From Allofrancisella frigidaquae (GTDB taxonomy: Bacteria; Pseudomonadota; Gammaproteobacteria; Francisellales; Francisellaceae), in the NCBI RefSeq assembly GCF_012222825.1, contig NZ_CP038017.1:1178001-1242000 (forward strand): a stretch of DNA of 64,000 bases. Direction: 5' to 3'. The notes under the pieces are model-generated. The model was not told the origin of the DNA. It was given only the letters and a program-made list of their open reading frames with translations, and searched no databases. Below are positions 35,367 to 44,500 of this stretch, piece by piece (the stretch's first letter is position 1; each line of letters opens with the position of its first letter). A program made the position numbers and the translations under genes.

Positions 35367-36158
35367 TCACCTTTTATAAACCAAATTCCCAAAAACCTTA
35401 TTAATAAAGCCTATTCTTTTAGCTATTAACTTCACAAGTGGATTAAATAAACCAACCAGATAGGTTTTTTTACCTAATATTTCTTGTCTATAATTTTTTA
35501 TAAATTCAGAAGTACAAAAATACTTCTCATCTTGTGGCATAAATATTCCACTTTCATTATTTTCAACAATTTCCCTTAATTGTTTAGACAATTTATCAAT
35601 ATGCAACACACTTCGCTGATTTTTAATATCAGGGAATATAAAAGCGTACCTTGCAAGCTTAACCAACTTTGGATAATTTCCTTTTGAGCCTTCACCATAT
35701 ACCATTGGAGGTCTTACTATAACAATTCTAAAATTATCTGATGCTAATGTATTTAATTTAAGTTCTGCCTGAAGCTTGCTATCTCCATAAAAATCATCTG
35801 ATTTAGGTTCAGTATCTTTTGTTATAATCTTTTGTTGACCTATCGGCGCACTATCACCATAAACTATAATACTACTTAAAAATACAAACTGTCGGACATC
35901 TTGGTCTTTAGCTTTCTTTGCTAGATCATAAGTTAGTTGGGTGTTTATTTTATAGTATTTTTCTTTTAGTTTAGGATCTTTTGAAGTATGCGCAATTCCA
36001 GCCACATGCAATATAGCATCATAACCACTCAAATCTATATCCGACAAAGAAACATCTCGCAATGATATTTTATCAATATTAAAATCATCCTTACAAAACT
36101 CAGAAAACGAGTTTCCAACGTAACTATTTATACCAGTGATTAGAATTTTCTTTTTCAT
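35367..36158 (-). CDS. wbtC: UDP-4-keto-6-deoxy-GlcNAc reductase / NAD-epimerase (WbtC-like)
   Basis: This 263-residue SDR has TGINSYVGNSF at the N-terminus, HVAGIAHTSKDPK, VFLSSIIVYGDSAP and catalytic YGDSK, with IVRPPMVYGEG. These are features of WbpV/WbtC reductases that act after WbtA to give UDP-D-QuiNAc. In the known Francisella locus wbtC follows wbtB; here about 2.3 kb of other genes lie between. A diverged copy of its first 20 codons survives at the expected place, at the 5' end of the small frame at 36937-37113. Confidence 0.85.
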   Translation of the reverse strand: MKKKILITGINSYVGNSFSEFCKDDFNIDKISLRDVSLSDIDLSGYDAILHVAGIAHTSKDPKLKEKYYKINTQLTYDLAKKAKDQDVRQFVFLSSIIVYGDSAPIGQQKIITKDTEPKSDDFYGDSKLQAELKLNTLASDNFRIVIVRPPMVYGEGSKGNYPKLVKLARYAFIFPDIKNQRSVLHIDKLSKQLREIVENNESGIFMPQDEKYFCTSEFIKNYRQEILGKKTYLVGLFNPLVKLIAKRIGFINKVFGNLVYKR

Positions 36159-36216
36159 TTTAAATATTTCTTATTATGTTTTTTCTATTATACTGAGGCA
36201 TAATCAATCTCATAAG

Positions 36217-36381
36217 TCACATGTCATTAGAAAACAGTTTTGTAAAAGATAAAAACTCAATCTTACTAATTATTGAAACAGCAATATAATCAGCATGAGT
36301 TAATAACTTGATAAGCTCTTCATTTCCCTGCAAGAGCTGAATTATTGCATTAGTATCTAAAAAATATCTATTTCCATTCAT
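36217..36381 (-). pseudogene. truncated VapC-type PIN toxin, N-terminal half
   Basis: This 54-codon frame reads MNGNRYFLDTNAIIQLLQGN and ends after SIISKIEFLSF and a short tail. It keeps the first catalytic Asp and the Glu of a PIN domain but lacks the second half with the later acidic residues; normal VapC proteins have about 130 residues. It overlaps the upstream antitoxin gene by 14 bp, the usual VapBC arrangement. The antitoxin is intact, so the pair is a decayed module. Confidence 0.75.
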
Positions 36382-36586
36382 CTCTTAACTTTCTTTGTTC
36401 ACTCACAACATCACTTCTCCAAGATAATTTACCAGCAACATCAGAGAAATCACATTTCTTTTTTTCATCATTCTCATCAGGTGTTAAAATTATTACCTTA
36501 ACGTGTTTTAAATTTAAAGAATCATAGAGACTGGGTATTGTTATTGAATTTTGTTTTACATCTGCTTCAAATTCAATTGCTCTCAT
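36368..36586 (-). CDS. VapB-like antitoxin of a PIN toxin
   Basis: This 72-residue acidic protein starts MRAIEFEADVKQNSITIPSL, has a beta-strand N-terminus with VKVIILTPDE, and a charged C-terminal tail ending SEQRKLRDEWK. This layout is that of small antitoxins placed before PIN-domain toxins. It overlaps the truncated toxin gene. It has no obvious target left to neutralise in cis, though it could still protect against a toxin encoded elsewhere. Confidence 0.7.
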   Translation of the reverse strand: MRAIEFEADVKQNSITIPSLYDSLNLKHVKVIILTPDENDEKKKCDFSDVAGKLSWRSDVVSEQRKLRDEWK

Positions 36587-36742
36587 GATTTACCTCACTT
36601 AGCTATTTAGGACTACATTAGAAATTATAACATAAACTACACATCGTTTAATAATGTTTAACTCATAGTTCATCTCTTATAATCGTTATATTCTGATCTT
36701 GTACTATAGGCTTATTTTTTATTTGTTTATCACCTAACATCA

Positions 36743-36940
36743 TTATTTCAGGATAGATAAGTTTTCAACTCTATATTCTTTTGGTATCTCTTGCGTTATA
36801 GTTCCATTTGGCAATTGAAAATATATCTGACCATTTTTACTATATACATTTGCCACACCATTATCTAAACTTTTTCTTTGTGCAGCTTTTACTGTTTTTG
36901 AAGCTACTTTCAAAATATTTTTTGCTAATTCACTCATCAT
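36743..36940 (-). CDS. small hypothetical protein
   Basis: The 65-residue protein starts MMSELAKNILKVASKTVKAA and ends with an amphipathic strand-rich half (YFQLPNGTITQEIPKEYRVE). I do not recognise it. Its first ATG overlaps the stop of the chimeric frame upstream in an ATGA, so the two are translated as a pair. That arrangement and its size suggest a small toxin-antitoxin-like or mobile module, but no domain supports this. Confidence 0.5.
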   Translation of the reverse strand: MMSELAKNILKVASKTVKAAQRKSLDNGVANVYSKNGQIYFQLPNGTITQEIPKEYRVENLSILK

Positions 36941-37113
36941 AAATCCCTTATAAATAGATTGAAATATTCATTATCTAATATTTCATCATCTTCAGCAATT
37001 AATTCATAATTGTCATCACCATTAAAAAATAACATCCAATTATCTGCACAGCTTTCAGCAAACTTATTGCCTACATAGCTATTTATACCAGTTATGAGGA
37101 TTCTTTTTTTCAT
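36937..37113 (-). CDS. chimeric small ORF: wbtC 5' end joined to an unrelated tail
   Basis: The first residues MKKRILITGINSYVGNKFAE are a clear but diverged copy of the WbtC N-terminus. After about residue 20 the sequence changes to an acidic unrelated tail (NGDDNYELIAEDDEILDNEY), for 58 residues in all. Its ATG overlaps the stop of the ATPase gene (ATGA), and its stop overlaps the start of the next small gene. It marks the junction where foreign genes entered the original wbtB-wbtC boundary. It is probably not functional as an epimerase. Confidence 0.65.
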   Translation of the reverse strand: MKKRILITGINSYVGNKFAESCADNWMLFFNGDDNYELIAEDDEILDNEYFNLFIRDL

Positions 37114-38453
37114 TTATTTACCACTCGCCAATACCCTGATTTAGTACTACCAACTCTTTTAAGCTTACCTTCTGTTTTTAGATTTGAAATATGCTGTTTA
37201 ATAGCCTCACTACTCACTCCTACCAGCTTTGCTAATTCTTCTCGTGTCAGGTTTCCATTGCTTTGTAACTCTACTAAGATTCTTTCTTTTGTAGATATTT
37301 TCTTAGTTTCTTGGGTAGTTTCTTGGGTAGTTTCTTGGGTAGTTTCTTGGGTAGTTTTATAGAATGTAGTTACAACTGCTGTCCACTCATACTCAAACGT
37401 TGGTTTCGGCAAGCCATATTCTATACACTGATTGATTATACTTGTTGTTCCTCTTCCCCAGTTTTCTATAAACCCGCACTTATAAAACACTGTTGCCATA
37501 GCCGGGTTGAATGGTTTTGACTGGTGGGGTTTATCAAATTTTTCTATTGGCACCTCACTACTTAGTGTAGCACCGTTATACATCACTAACCTATCATCGT
37601 ATACCTTTATCTGTAGATTTGAGGTGTTGGTATAATCCCTATGTATAAGTGCATTAATCACTGCTTCTCTTAGAGCTTCATAAGGGTATTCCAGTTTTTC
37701 TCTTCTATGCATTCCTTCATATGATATATAAGCTTTGAGATACTTTAATCTCAATACATCCATAATCTTATCGACCTGATCTATCAAGTTTCCCTCTATA
37801 ATATCACTACTTTGAATGTCTGTTTCACTTAAGAATCTACCTACTTTAGAATGTGATTGTATGTAATATTTCTGTGGATCTTTTGCAAAAAGCAACACAG
37901 CTGCTCTTTTAAGATAGTCACCATCATATAAATTAAGTTTACGTAAAAGTTGCTCCAGATTTATTTCGTTTTGAATATCTGGCACTCTATCTTTAGCTAA
38001 GTATTTAAACTTTTGTATCGTATCTAAACTGATTTCATCAAGACCAAATCGCTCTTCAGCAATATCATCCCAAGTCTTACCACATTTTTTTAGCAAAAAA
38101 TTAGTTAGATTTCCACCATTTAACTCTATCGTATTACTTCCACTTCTTTGATAAAATTTACCATTATAAGATGTTGGAGCATATGTTTTTTGTACTAGTA
38201 TCTCAATATATTCTTTACTTTCTTTTTGTTTTAAAAGAACTGTTACAATACCACCTAATCGATTATTTATCTTATTTGGCAATATTTCTACAAGCCTTTT
38301 ACTATCGTTGATACCTATTACGTCACCAAGATCATCAATACCAACATACAAAGTCCCACCATCGCTATTTGCAAAAGCACAAATGGTTTTTAGATATTCA
38401 TCTTTCCATATTTGCTTAAACTCTGTAGTTTGAGATTCTTGTATATTCTTCAT
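37110..38453 (-). CDS. AlbA/Schlafen-type AAA_4 ATP-binding transcriptional regulator
   Basis: This 447-residue protein has the AlbA_2 domain (ESQTTEFKQIWKDEYLKTIC and FANSDGGTLYVGIDDLGDVI), a middle region with the HATPase-like YEALREAVINALIHRDYTN, a low-complexity TTQE repeat, and a C-terminal winged helix (NGNLTREELAKLVGVSSEAI). Such proteins are common in accessory and defence regions and probably regulate genes. It is not part of O-antigen synthesis and appears inserted between wbtB and wbtC. It starts one base after wbtB ends. Confidence 0.85.
   Translation of the reverse strand: MKNIQESQTTEFKQIWKDEYLKTICAFANSDGGTLYVGIDDLGDVIGINDSKRLVEILPNKINNRLGGIVTVLLKQKESKEYIEILVQKTYAPTSYNGKFYQRSGSNTIELNGGNLTNFLLKKCGKTWDDIAEERFGLDEISLDTIQKFKYLAKDRVPDIQNEINLEQLLRKLNLYDGDYLKRAAVLLFAKDPQKYYIQSHSKVGRFLSETDIQSSDIIEGNLIDQVDKIMDVLRLKYLKAYISYEGMHRREKLEYPYEALREAVINALIHRDYTNTSNLQIKVYDDRLVMYNGATLSSEVPIEKFDKPHQSKPFNPAMATVFYKCGFIENWGRGTTSIINQCIEYGLPKPTFEYEWTAVVTTFYKTTQETTQETTQETTQETKKISTKERILVELQSNGNLTREELAKLVGVSSEAIKQHISNLKTEGKLKRVGSTKSGYWRVVNK
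37307..37354. repeat. four 12-bp tandem repeats encoding TTQE
   Basis: Four exact copies of TTTCTTGGGTAG lie in tandem in the ATPase gene. They encode the repeated TTQE just before the winged-helix domain. The unit is a multiple of three, so copy-number change would alter linker length without breaking the frame. Confidence 0.95.
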
Positions 38454-38454
38454 A

Positions 38455-39066
38455 TTACTTCAAATCTTTATTATTCAAAGAACCTGTACCACCTTCTACT
38501 ACACCTTTTTTTGTAAAAACAGAAAATACTGTCAAAAAAATACATTTTAAATCAAACCATGTACTTTTATTTTTGACATAATCTCCGTCAAGCTTGGCTT
38601 TAGCAGGTATCGGCAATTCATCACGACCATTTATTTGAGCCCAACCAGTAAGTCCCACAGGTACATCATTTGCCCCATATTTATCACGCTCAGCAATCAA
38701 GTCATCTTGATTCCACAACGCAGGACGCGGTCCCACGATACTCATTTCTCCCTTTAGTATATTTATAATTTGTGGTAATTCGTCTAATGAGGTCTTTCTT
38801 AAAAAACCTCCAACTTTGGTAATACATTTACTAGGATCTTGCAATAAGTGGGTCGGCATATCTTTTGGAGTATTAACATACATAGTTCTAAATTTATATA
38901 TTTGAAAAAACTTTTTATTCTGACCTATTCTTTTTTGTTTAAAAAAAATTGGTCCTTTTGAGTCTAGTTTTATAAATAAAATAATAAATAAAAAAATAGG
39001 GCTTAAAATTATTAGTCCAACCAAAGATAGAGAAAAATCCAAAAACTTTTTAATGGTTTTATACAT
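38455..39066 (-). CDS. wbtB: initiating sugar-phosphate transferase
   Basis: This 203-residue protein is of the PglC/WcaJ-catalytic-domain type: an N-terminal membrane-associated helix, KLDSKGPIFFKQKRIGQNKK, the FRTMY motif, and the C-terminal LRKTSLDELPQIINILKGEM and VGPRPALWNQDD with catalytic Asp-Glu. It transfers a sugar-1-phosphate (probably QuiNAc or related) to undecaprenyl phosphate, starting each O-unit. WbtB in Francisella has the same size. It is followed by an inserted ATPase gene rather than by wbtC. Confidence 0.92.
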   Translation of the reverse strand: MYKTIKKFLDFSLSLVGLIILSPIFLFIILFIKLDSKGPIFFKQKRIGQNKKFFQIYKFRTMYVNTPKDMPTHLLQDPSKCITKVGGFLRKTSLDELPQIINILKGEMSIVGPRPALWNQDDLIAERDKYGANDVPVGLTGWAQINGRDELPIPAKAKLDGDYVKNKSTWFDLKCIFLTVFSVFTKKGVVEGGTGSLNNKDLK

Positions 39067-39204
39067 AATTAATGAACCTCACACAAAATCTCATAGCACC
39101 CAAGTATACCAGATTTTAAATTTTCTGGTATTCTATTCAAATCAAAAAGTAAAATCCTTTTTACTTTTTCCTGCTTGAGTCTCGTTTACATTTGCTTGAA
39201 TTGA

Positions 39205-39627
39205 TTACAGATGTGTTTTAATAAGAGGTAAAGCTATTGGGACTATGATAGAAGTAATACCAATACCAGCAATCCAATATAAAAATGTTTGCATCCTGTC
39301 TATTCTTTTATCGATTTGCTCAAAGCGGTGATTAATGCTAATTTTTGATTCACTAAATCTATCATTGACTTGTTCAAATTGTCTATCGATTTGTTCAAAC
39401 CTTTTATCAACTTGCTCAAAGCTCTTATCAATTTGTTCAAACCTCTTATCAACTTGCTCAAAACGCTGGTTAATACTAGTTTTTAATTCGCTAAACTTAG
39501 TATCGACATCATTTCTTAATCTATCTATATCAACTCTTGTTTCAGCAACAACATCATGAGTAATCTTATGAGCCATAAGATTAATATACTCTTGCTGACT
39601 TAGACTAATGTTTTTATCATCGCTCAT
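39205..39627 (-). CDS. coiled-coil protein with C-terminal membrane anchor
   Basis: The 140-residue protein has a long central coiled coil built of seven-residue units of the type FEQVDKR/FEQIDKR (about residues 52-90), then a single C-terminal hydrophobic helix (WIAGIGITSIIVPIALPL). No signal peptide is seen, so it is probably a tail-anchored inner-membrane protein. I know of no function; DUF1640-like coiled-coil proteins are similar in look. It lies between wbtA and wbtB. Repeat-unit number could vary by recombination. Confidence 0.6.
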   Translation of the reverse strand: MSDDKNISLSQQEYINLMAHKITHDVVAETRVDIDRLRNDVDTKFSELKTSINQRFEQVDKRFEQIDKSFEQVDKRFEQIDRQFEQVNDRFSESKISINHRFEQIDKRIDRMQTFLYWIAGIGITSIIVPIALPLIKTHL

Positions 39628-39763
39628 ATTAAATTAACCCATGTGTTTGTTTTGTTATTTTATTTATTATATATTAGTATATAGTATATAAGCAAGCAAA
39701 CCCTCTTAATAAATCCTTGTGTAGTTGATTACCCGGATAATCAACTATAGTATTGCATTATAA

Positions 39764-41512
39764 TTAATTATTAAGTCTACGCTCAAACTCTGGCACAATT
39801 TTCTTCAATATTTCAACTTTATCAGAGCTCTCTTCCATTAATAAATTTATATCTGCCTTCAAAATATTAATATCATAAAAAGTTTTTCTTCCTATAAATA
39901 TATCTTTATAGTCTGTTCGAACATCGTTCTCATCTATAAGTAATTCTTCATAGAGTTTTTCACCTGGTCTTAAACCTGTGATTTTAATTTCTATATCTTC
40001 CCTTCCAGCCAATTTTTTAAATTGCTTAGCAAGCTCTATTATTTTAACAGGTTTACCCATGTCTAAAACAAAAACTTCAGAATTTTCTGCTATAGCACCT
40101 GCTTGAAGCACAAGCTCACACGCTTCTGGTATTAGCATAAAGTATCTTGTAATTTCAGGATGTGTAACTGTTAGAGGCCCACCATTTCTAATTTGTCTCT
40201 CAAACTTTGGTATCACACTACCACTACTACCTAAAACATTTCCAAATCTAACTGCAGCAAGCTTAGTTTTTTTGGAGTCTACATTTTGTAAATACAACTC
40301 GCAAATACGCTTTGTAGCACCCATCACATTAGTAGGACGCACAGCTTTGTCAGTAGATACAAAAATAAACGCTTCAACCTCGTATTCTATAGCCAAATCT
40401 ATAGCAATTTTAGTGCCTAGAATATTATTGTGTATTGCCTTACTGATATTTTCCTCAACTATTGGTACATGTTTATACGCTGCAGCATGAAATACTATTT
40501 GCGGCGAATGCTTTTCAAAAACTTTTTCTAGGTCTTTTTTATCACACACTGAACAAAGCACACTTTTAATATTAGCTGACTCACATTCTTCTGTAATTTT
40601 ATATAGATTAAACTCACTATGATCTAATAAAATTAGTTGTTTTGCTTTATATTTTATACACTGCCTAACAATCTCAGAACCTATACTTCCACCGGCACCT
40701 GTAACCAAAATTGTTTTATTTTCTATAAAATTAGAAATACTTTGAGTATCTAAATTTTTAGAGTCTCGCGATAGCAGATCATAAACAGAAACTGGCTTTA
40801 ATTGCGACATAAAGCTTTTATCTTGAAGTATATTTTCCAAAGATGGCATAATTTTAATTTGTTTAAAATCCTTATCTAAATCCTTGTAAATCTCTTTGAT
40901 AACTTTATTTGCTGTACTTGGCAAAGCAATAACTAGTAAATCAAACTTATGAGAAAGTAACTTCTGTTTTAACTGCGCTCTGGATAAAACTTTTCTTCCA
41001 TCTATACTACGCTTTTGTAAAGACTCTTTATCATCGACAAAGCATTTAACTTTATACTCTGTACCTGCAAATTCCTGCGCTATCTTTGTACCAGCACTAC
41101 CAGCACCATATATAACAACGTTTTTAGTTTTTGCTATAAAACTTCTATTTGTAAGATACCAATAAGAATACACACTTATATTCGTTAATAATAAATAGAA
41201 CAAAAACTCTGAAAATATCATAGCAAACGGTATTTTTTGATAAAAGAGCGCTGCTACAATTATAAAAACTGGTGTGTTGACAAAAATTTTCCGTAAAAAT
41301 GTCTTTTGTGTAGATTTACTCCAACTAGCAATATAATCTCTAAATAACAATAAAGAAAATAAACACCTTAAACAAACCATAAACACAAAAAAGTAGAAAA
41401 AACATAAACCTATAGGTTTCTTAAAAATATAAAAAGTCCAACTTATAGTTATAAAGCTTAAAAATATTACCACCAAAAAATTGAGTAATCTCTTATCCCG
41501 TAAAATTAACAT
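39764..41512 (-). CDS. wbtA: UDP-GlcNAc C4,6-dehydratase, membrane-anchored (WbpM/PglF type)
   Basis: The 582-residue protein has four N-terminal membrane helices, a first Rossmann domain (VIYGAGSAGTKIAQ) and a second catalytic SDR domain with TGAGGSIGSEIVRQC, HAAAYKHVPIVEEN and STDKAVRPTNVMGATKR. It makes UDP-4-keto-6-deoxy-GlcNAc on the inner membrane, the precursor of QuiNAc-type sugars. It is the first gene of the O-antigen operon, and the length matches Francisella WbtA. A promoter-like site lies within the end of the upstream hrpA gene spacer. Confidence 0.95.
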   Translation of the reverse strand: MLILRDKRLLNFLVVIFLSFITISWTFYIFKKPIGLCFFYFFVFMVCLRCLFSLLLFRDYIASWSKSTQKTFLRKIFVNTPVFIIVAALFYQKIPFAMIFSEFLFYLLLTNISVYSYWYLTNRSFIAKTKNVVIYGAGSAGTKIAQEFAGTEYKVKCFVDDKESLQKRSIDGRKVLSRAQLKQKLLSHKFDLLVIALPSTANKVIKEIYKDLDKDFKQIKIMPSLENILQDKSFMSQLKPVSVYDLLSRDSKNLDTQSISNFIENKTILVTGAGGSIGSEIVRQCIKYKAKQLILLDHSEFNLYKITEECESANIKSVLCSVCDKKDLEKVFEKHSPQIVFHAAAYKHVPIVEENISKAIHNNILGTKIAIDLAIEYEVEAFIFVSTDKAVRPTNVMGATKRICELYLQNVDSKKTKLAAVRFGNVLGSSGSVIPKFERQIRNGGPLTVTHPEITRYFMLIPEACELVLQAGAIAENSEVFVLDMGKPVKIIELAKQFKKLAGREDIEIKITGLRPGEKLYEELLIDENDVRTDYKDIFIGRKTFYDINILKADINLLMEESSDKVEILKKIVPEFERRLNN

Positions 41513-41543
41513 AAGACTAAAATATACAAAAAACGTAAAGTGG

Positions 41544-41572
41544 ATTATAGCAACAAACTTAATATTTCTAAA
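41544..41572 (-). promoter_or_regulatory. candidate promoter of the wbt operon
   Basis: On the minus strand TTTAGA (41567-41572) and TATAAT (41544-41549) are 17 bp apart and about 32 bp upstream of the wbtA ATG. This is the right place for the main promoter of the O-antigen operon. The -35 matches four of six consensus bases. Confidence 0.55.
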
Positions 41573-44500
41573 CTACAATCTAGAGATAAAATCTGCTATT
41601 TTCTTATAAGAAACTGACTCTATGGTTTTAACATCTTGTAGATACCAAGATATCCATAGCTCTTTTATCAAGAAAGATACTTTAGCCATACCATCAGAGA
41701 TTGTATCGCATGGTTTACTAGATATTTTTTTTGTTAATTTATTCTCTAACTCATCCACTTCTATCTGGTAAGCTCTATCTCTTTGCAAATTTGATTTTGC
41801 TTTTTCTAATCTATTACCTAAAGCTTGGAGATAATACTTATATCTTTGTAAATAAATTAAAGGTGCAGATAAAAAATCTTCTGTGAATAATTTATCTAAC
41901 TCTTTTTTTATATCTGCATATAGTTGAATAAAGTTTAGAGGTATTTTTTTAACATTAAGCTTCTTATCAAGCTGGTCCTTAACTTTAAATATTTCTAACA
42001 CTAGTGACTCAACTTGAGCTTTATTAGCCTGAAAATTCTCTAAACCATATTTGTAAAACTCCTCAAAGTCTTGTTTCGTATAAGGTAATCCTATTCCTTC
42101 GTCATCCTGAACTCGTTTCAGGATTTCACTACTATTTTTATCATTACACTTAAAAGATTCCTGATCGTGGGCGGGAATAACAGTATTTTTGTTTTGATTA
42201 TTAAAAAAACTTAAATCTATAGCTTTAGTGATTACCTTATCATTTGAATCTTTAAGCTTTATTGACATAGATAAACTAGCTAAATCATTACTTCTAACAC
42301 CTTTTTCTAATTGGCTTTGTAGTTTTAACTTGACTAATCTAATCAAAGCTTTTTTCATAGAAGAATTTGCCTCTTGTTGAGTAGCTTTATAAGAAAGTCT
42401 AACTCCATCTTTAAATTCTTCTAAACAATTATAAACCCTAACATTTATGCCATACTCTTTAATTTGCTGCTGGTGGATTATACTATTAAAATCCCAATCA
42501 TAATAGACCTTATCATCAGACTGTTTACTAATTTTATACTCAAAATCTTTAAACTTAAGTTTTAGTTTGTCAAGGTCTTTATCTATAGCCAAAACCTTAC
42601 CTATTTCATCAACAACCTTTATATTTAAAATAAGATATTTGTCTAGTTCTTCATTTTCCCAAACGCCTTCATCTACAACAAAACCAACTATTCTAGTTAT
42701 ATGTTTTGCTATGACTGATTTTAGTGGCTTATATCTATCCTTCTCAAAATCGATAGACTCAAATATAGCCTGAGCATAAGTTGGCACAGGGACACAATTC
42801 TTACGGATATTTTTGGGTAAAGCTCTTAATAAAGCAACAATTTTGTCATATAAAAAACCATATACCCCCCACTCCAACACTACTGGGTTGACATCATTTA
42901 AAAAAATAAGCGGCACAGTAACGGTTGCACCATCTCTTTCATCTAAGGGATTAAAATGATACTCCAATGGCAAATGCATATCACCAATAGTTAGAAAATC
43001 AGGATATTTATGTTGTGTGATATCTTTAGTATCACGCTGCATCAAACTTTCTAAGTCAAAGACAAATTTTTGCTGCTCTTCTTTAGATATATTCTTAAGC
43101 CATTTATCAAAACTTACACCATCAAAAACGTTCTCAGGAATTATACAGTCGTAATGCTGGTACATTCCTTGTTCATCAACTAGAATATCTTTTCTACGTG
43201 ACTTACTCTCAAGGTCTTCTATTTGGCTTATTAATTCAAGGTTTTTATTGTAAAAATATGCTTTACTTTCAAAATCACCATTAACTAAAGCTTCACGAAT
43301 AAAAATTTCTCTAGCATGCTGTGAATTTATTCTTGAATATTGTACTGATCTTTTAGAAACTATCTCCAATCCATAAAGTGTTACCCTTTCATTAACAATT
43401 ACAGATCTACGTTTTTTGCTCCAAACTGGTTCATCATAATGTTTTTTAATCAAATGTTTAGCTAAATCCTCTAACCATTCTGGTTCAATGCTTGCGACAT
43501 TTTTTGCATATGTTTTTGTAGTTTCAACGATTTCTGAGCTTAAAATCCATTTTGGCTTTTTCTTAAATTGTGACGACCCTGGAAATATAAAAAACTTTAA
43601 CCCCCTTGCTCCTAAATACTCTGCTCCTTCGTGAATTTTGCCAATATTACTTAAAAAACCACTAGCTATAGCTTTGTGTAGGTTTTCATACTTAACCACA
43701 GCACTATTGTCATCCTGAACTTGTTTCAGGATCTCATTATTCTGACTACCATCCCCATGCTCAGAAGATTCCGAATCAAGTCCTGAATCATAAATATTTT
43801 GTTTTAGAATATCGGAATTATTAAGCTTCCACTTAAAACCATGTATAACTTCAACAATTTGCCTATAAATATCACTCCACTCATTAAAGCTAACTGGAGA
43901 TATAAAGTTTTTTCTAAAATATTCTTTTTTCTCTTTATTGGATAATCCTTTAAGCTCTAAATTAAGCCTATTCGCTAAATTTAAAATAGCTATAAAATCT
44001 GAAGATTTATCTTTATCAATATTATGTTTTTCATCTGCTTTTTGCTGAAAATTTAGCGGTCTTTCTCTAGGGTCTTGGACACTTAAAAAACTCGCTATTG
44101 ATATAACTTCTTTTAAACAATTTTGCCTATGACCTTCTATTACTATTTTAGCCAATTTAGGGTCTAAAGGCATAATAGCCATTTTTAGGCCATCGGCTGT
44201 GATTTTAGGGTTTGAAAATTTATGTTCAGAAATAGCTTGTAGTTCAAATAATAGTTTAAATCCATCTTTTACAAATCTAGAATCTGGAGGATCAATAAAT
44301 GGAAAGTCTTGAATATTACCTAATTTCAAAAATAACATCTGTAAAATAACAGAAGCTAAATTTGTGCGTAAAATCTCAGGGTCTGTAAACTCTTTTCTAG
44401 ATAAAAAATCATCCTCACTATAAAGCCTAATACATATACCCGCTGATAATCTACCACAACGACCTGCTCTTTGATTTGCACTAGCTTGGGAGATTTTTTC

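Noticed and set aside
37311-37520. 69-codon frame with GSFL repeats
   Set aside because: It is the reverse reading of the 12-bp TTQE repeats in the ATPase gene.
39335-39559. possible CRISPR-like or cysteine-rich repeat frame
   Set aside because: The regular pattern is the heptad repeat of the coiled-coil gene read in antisense; units abut without spacers.
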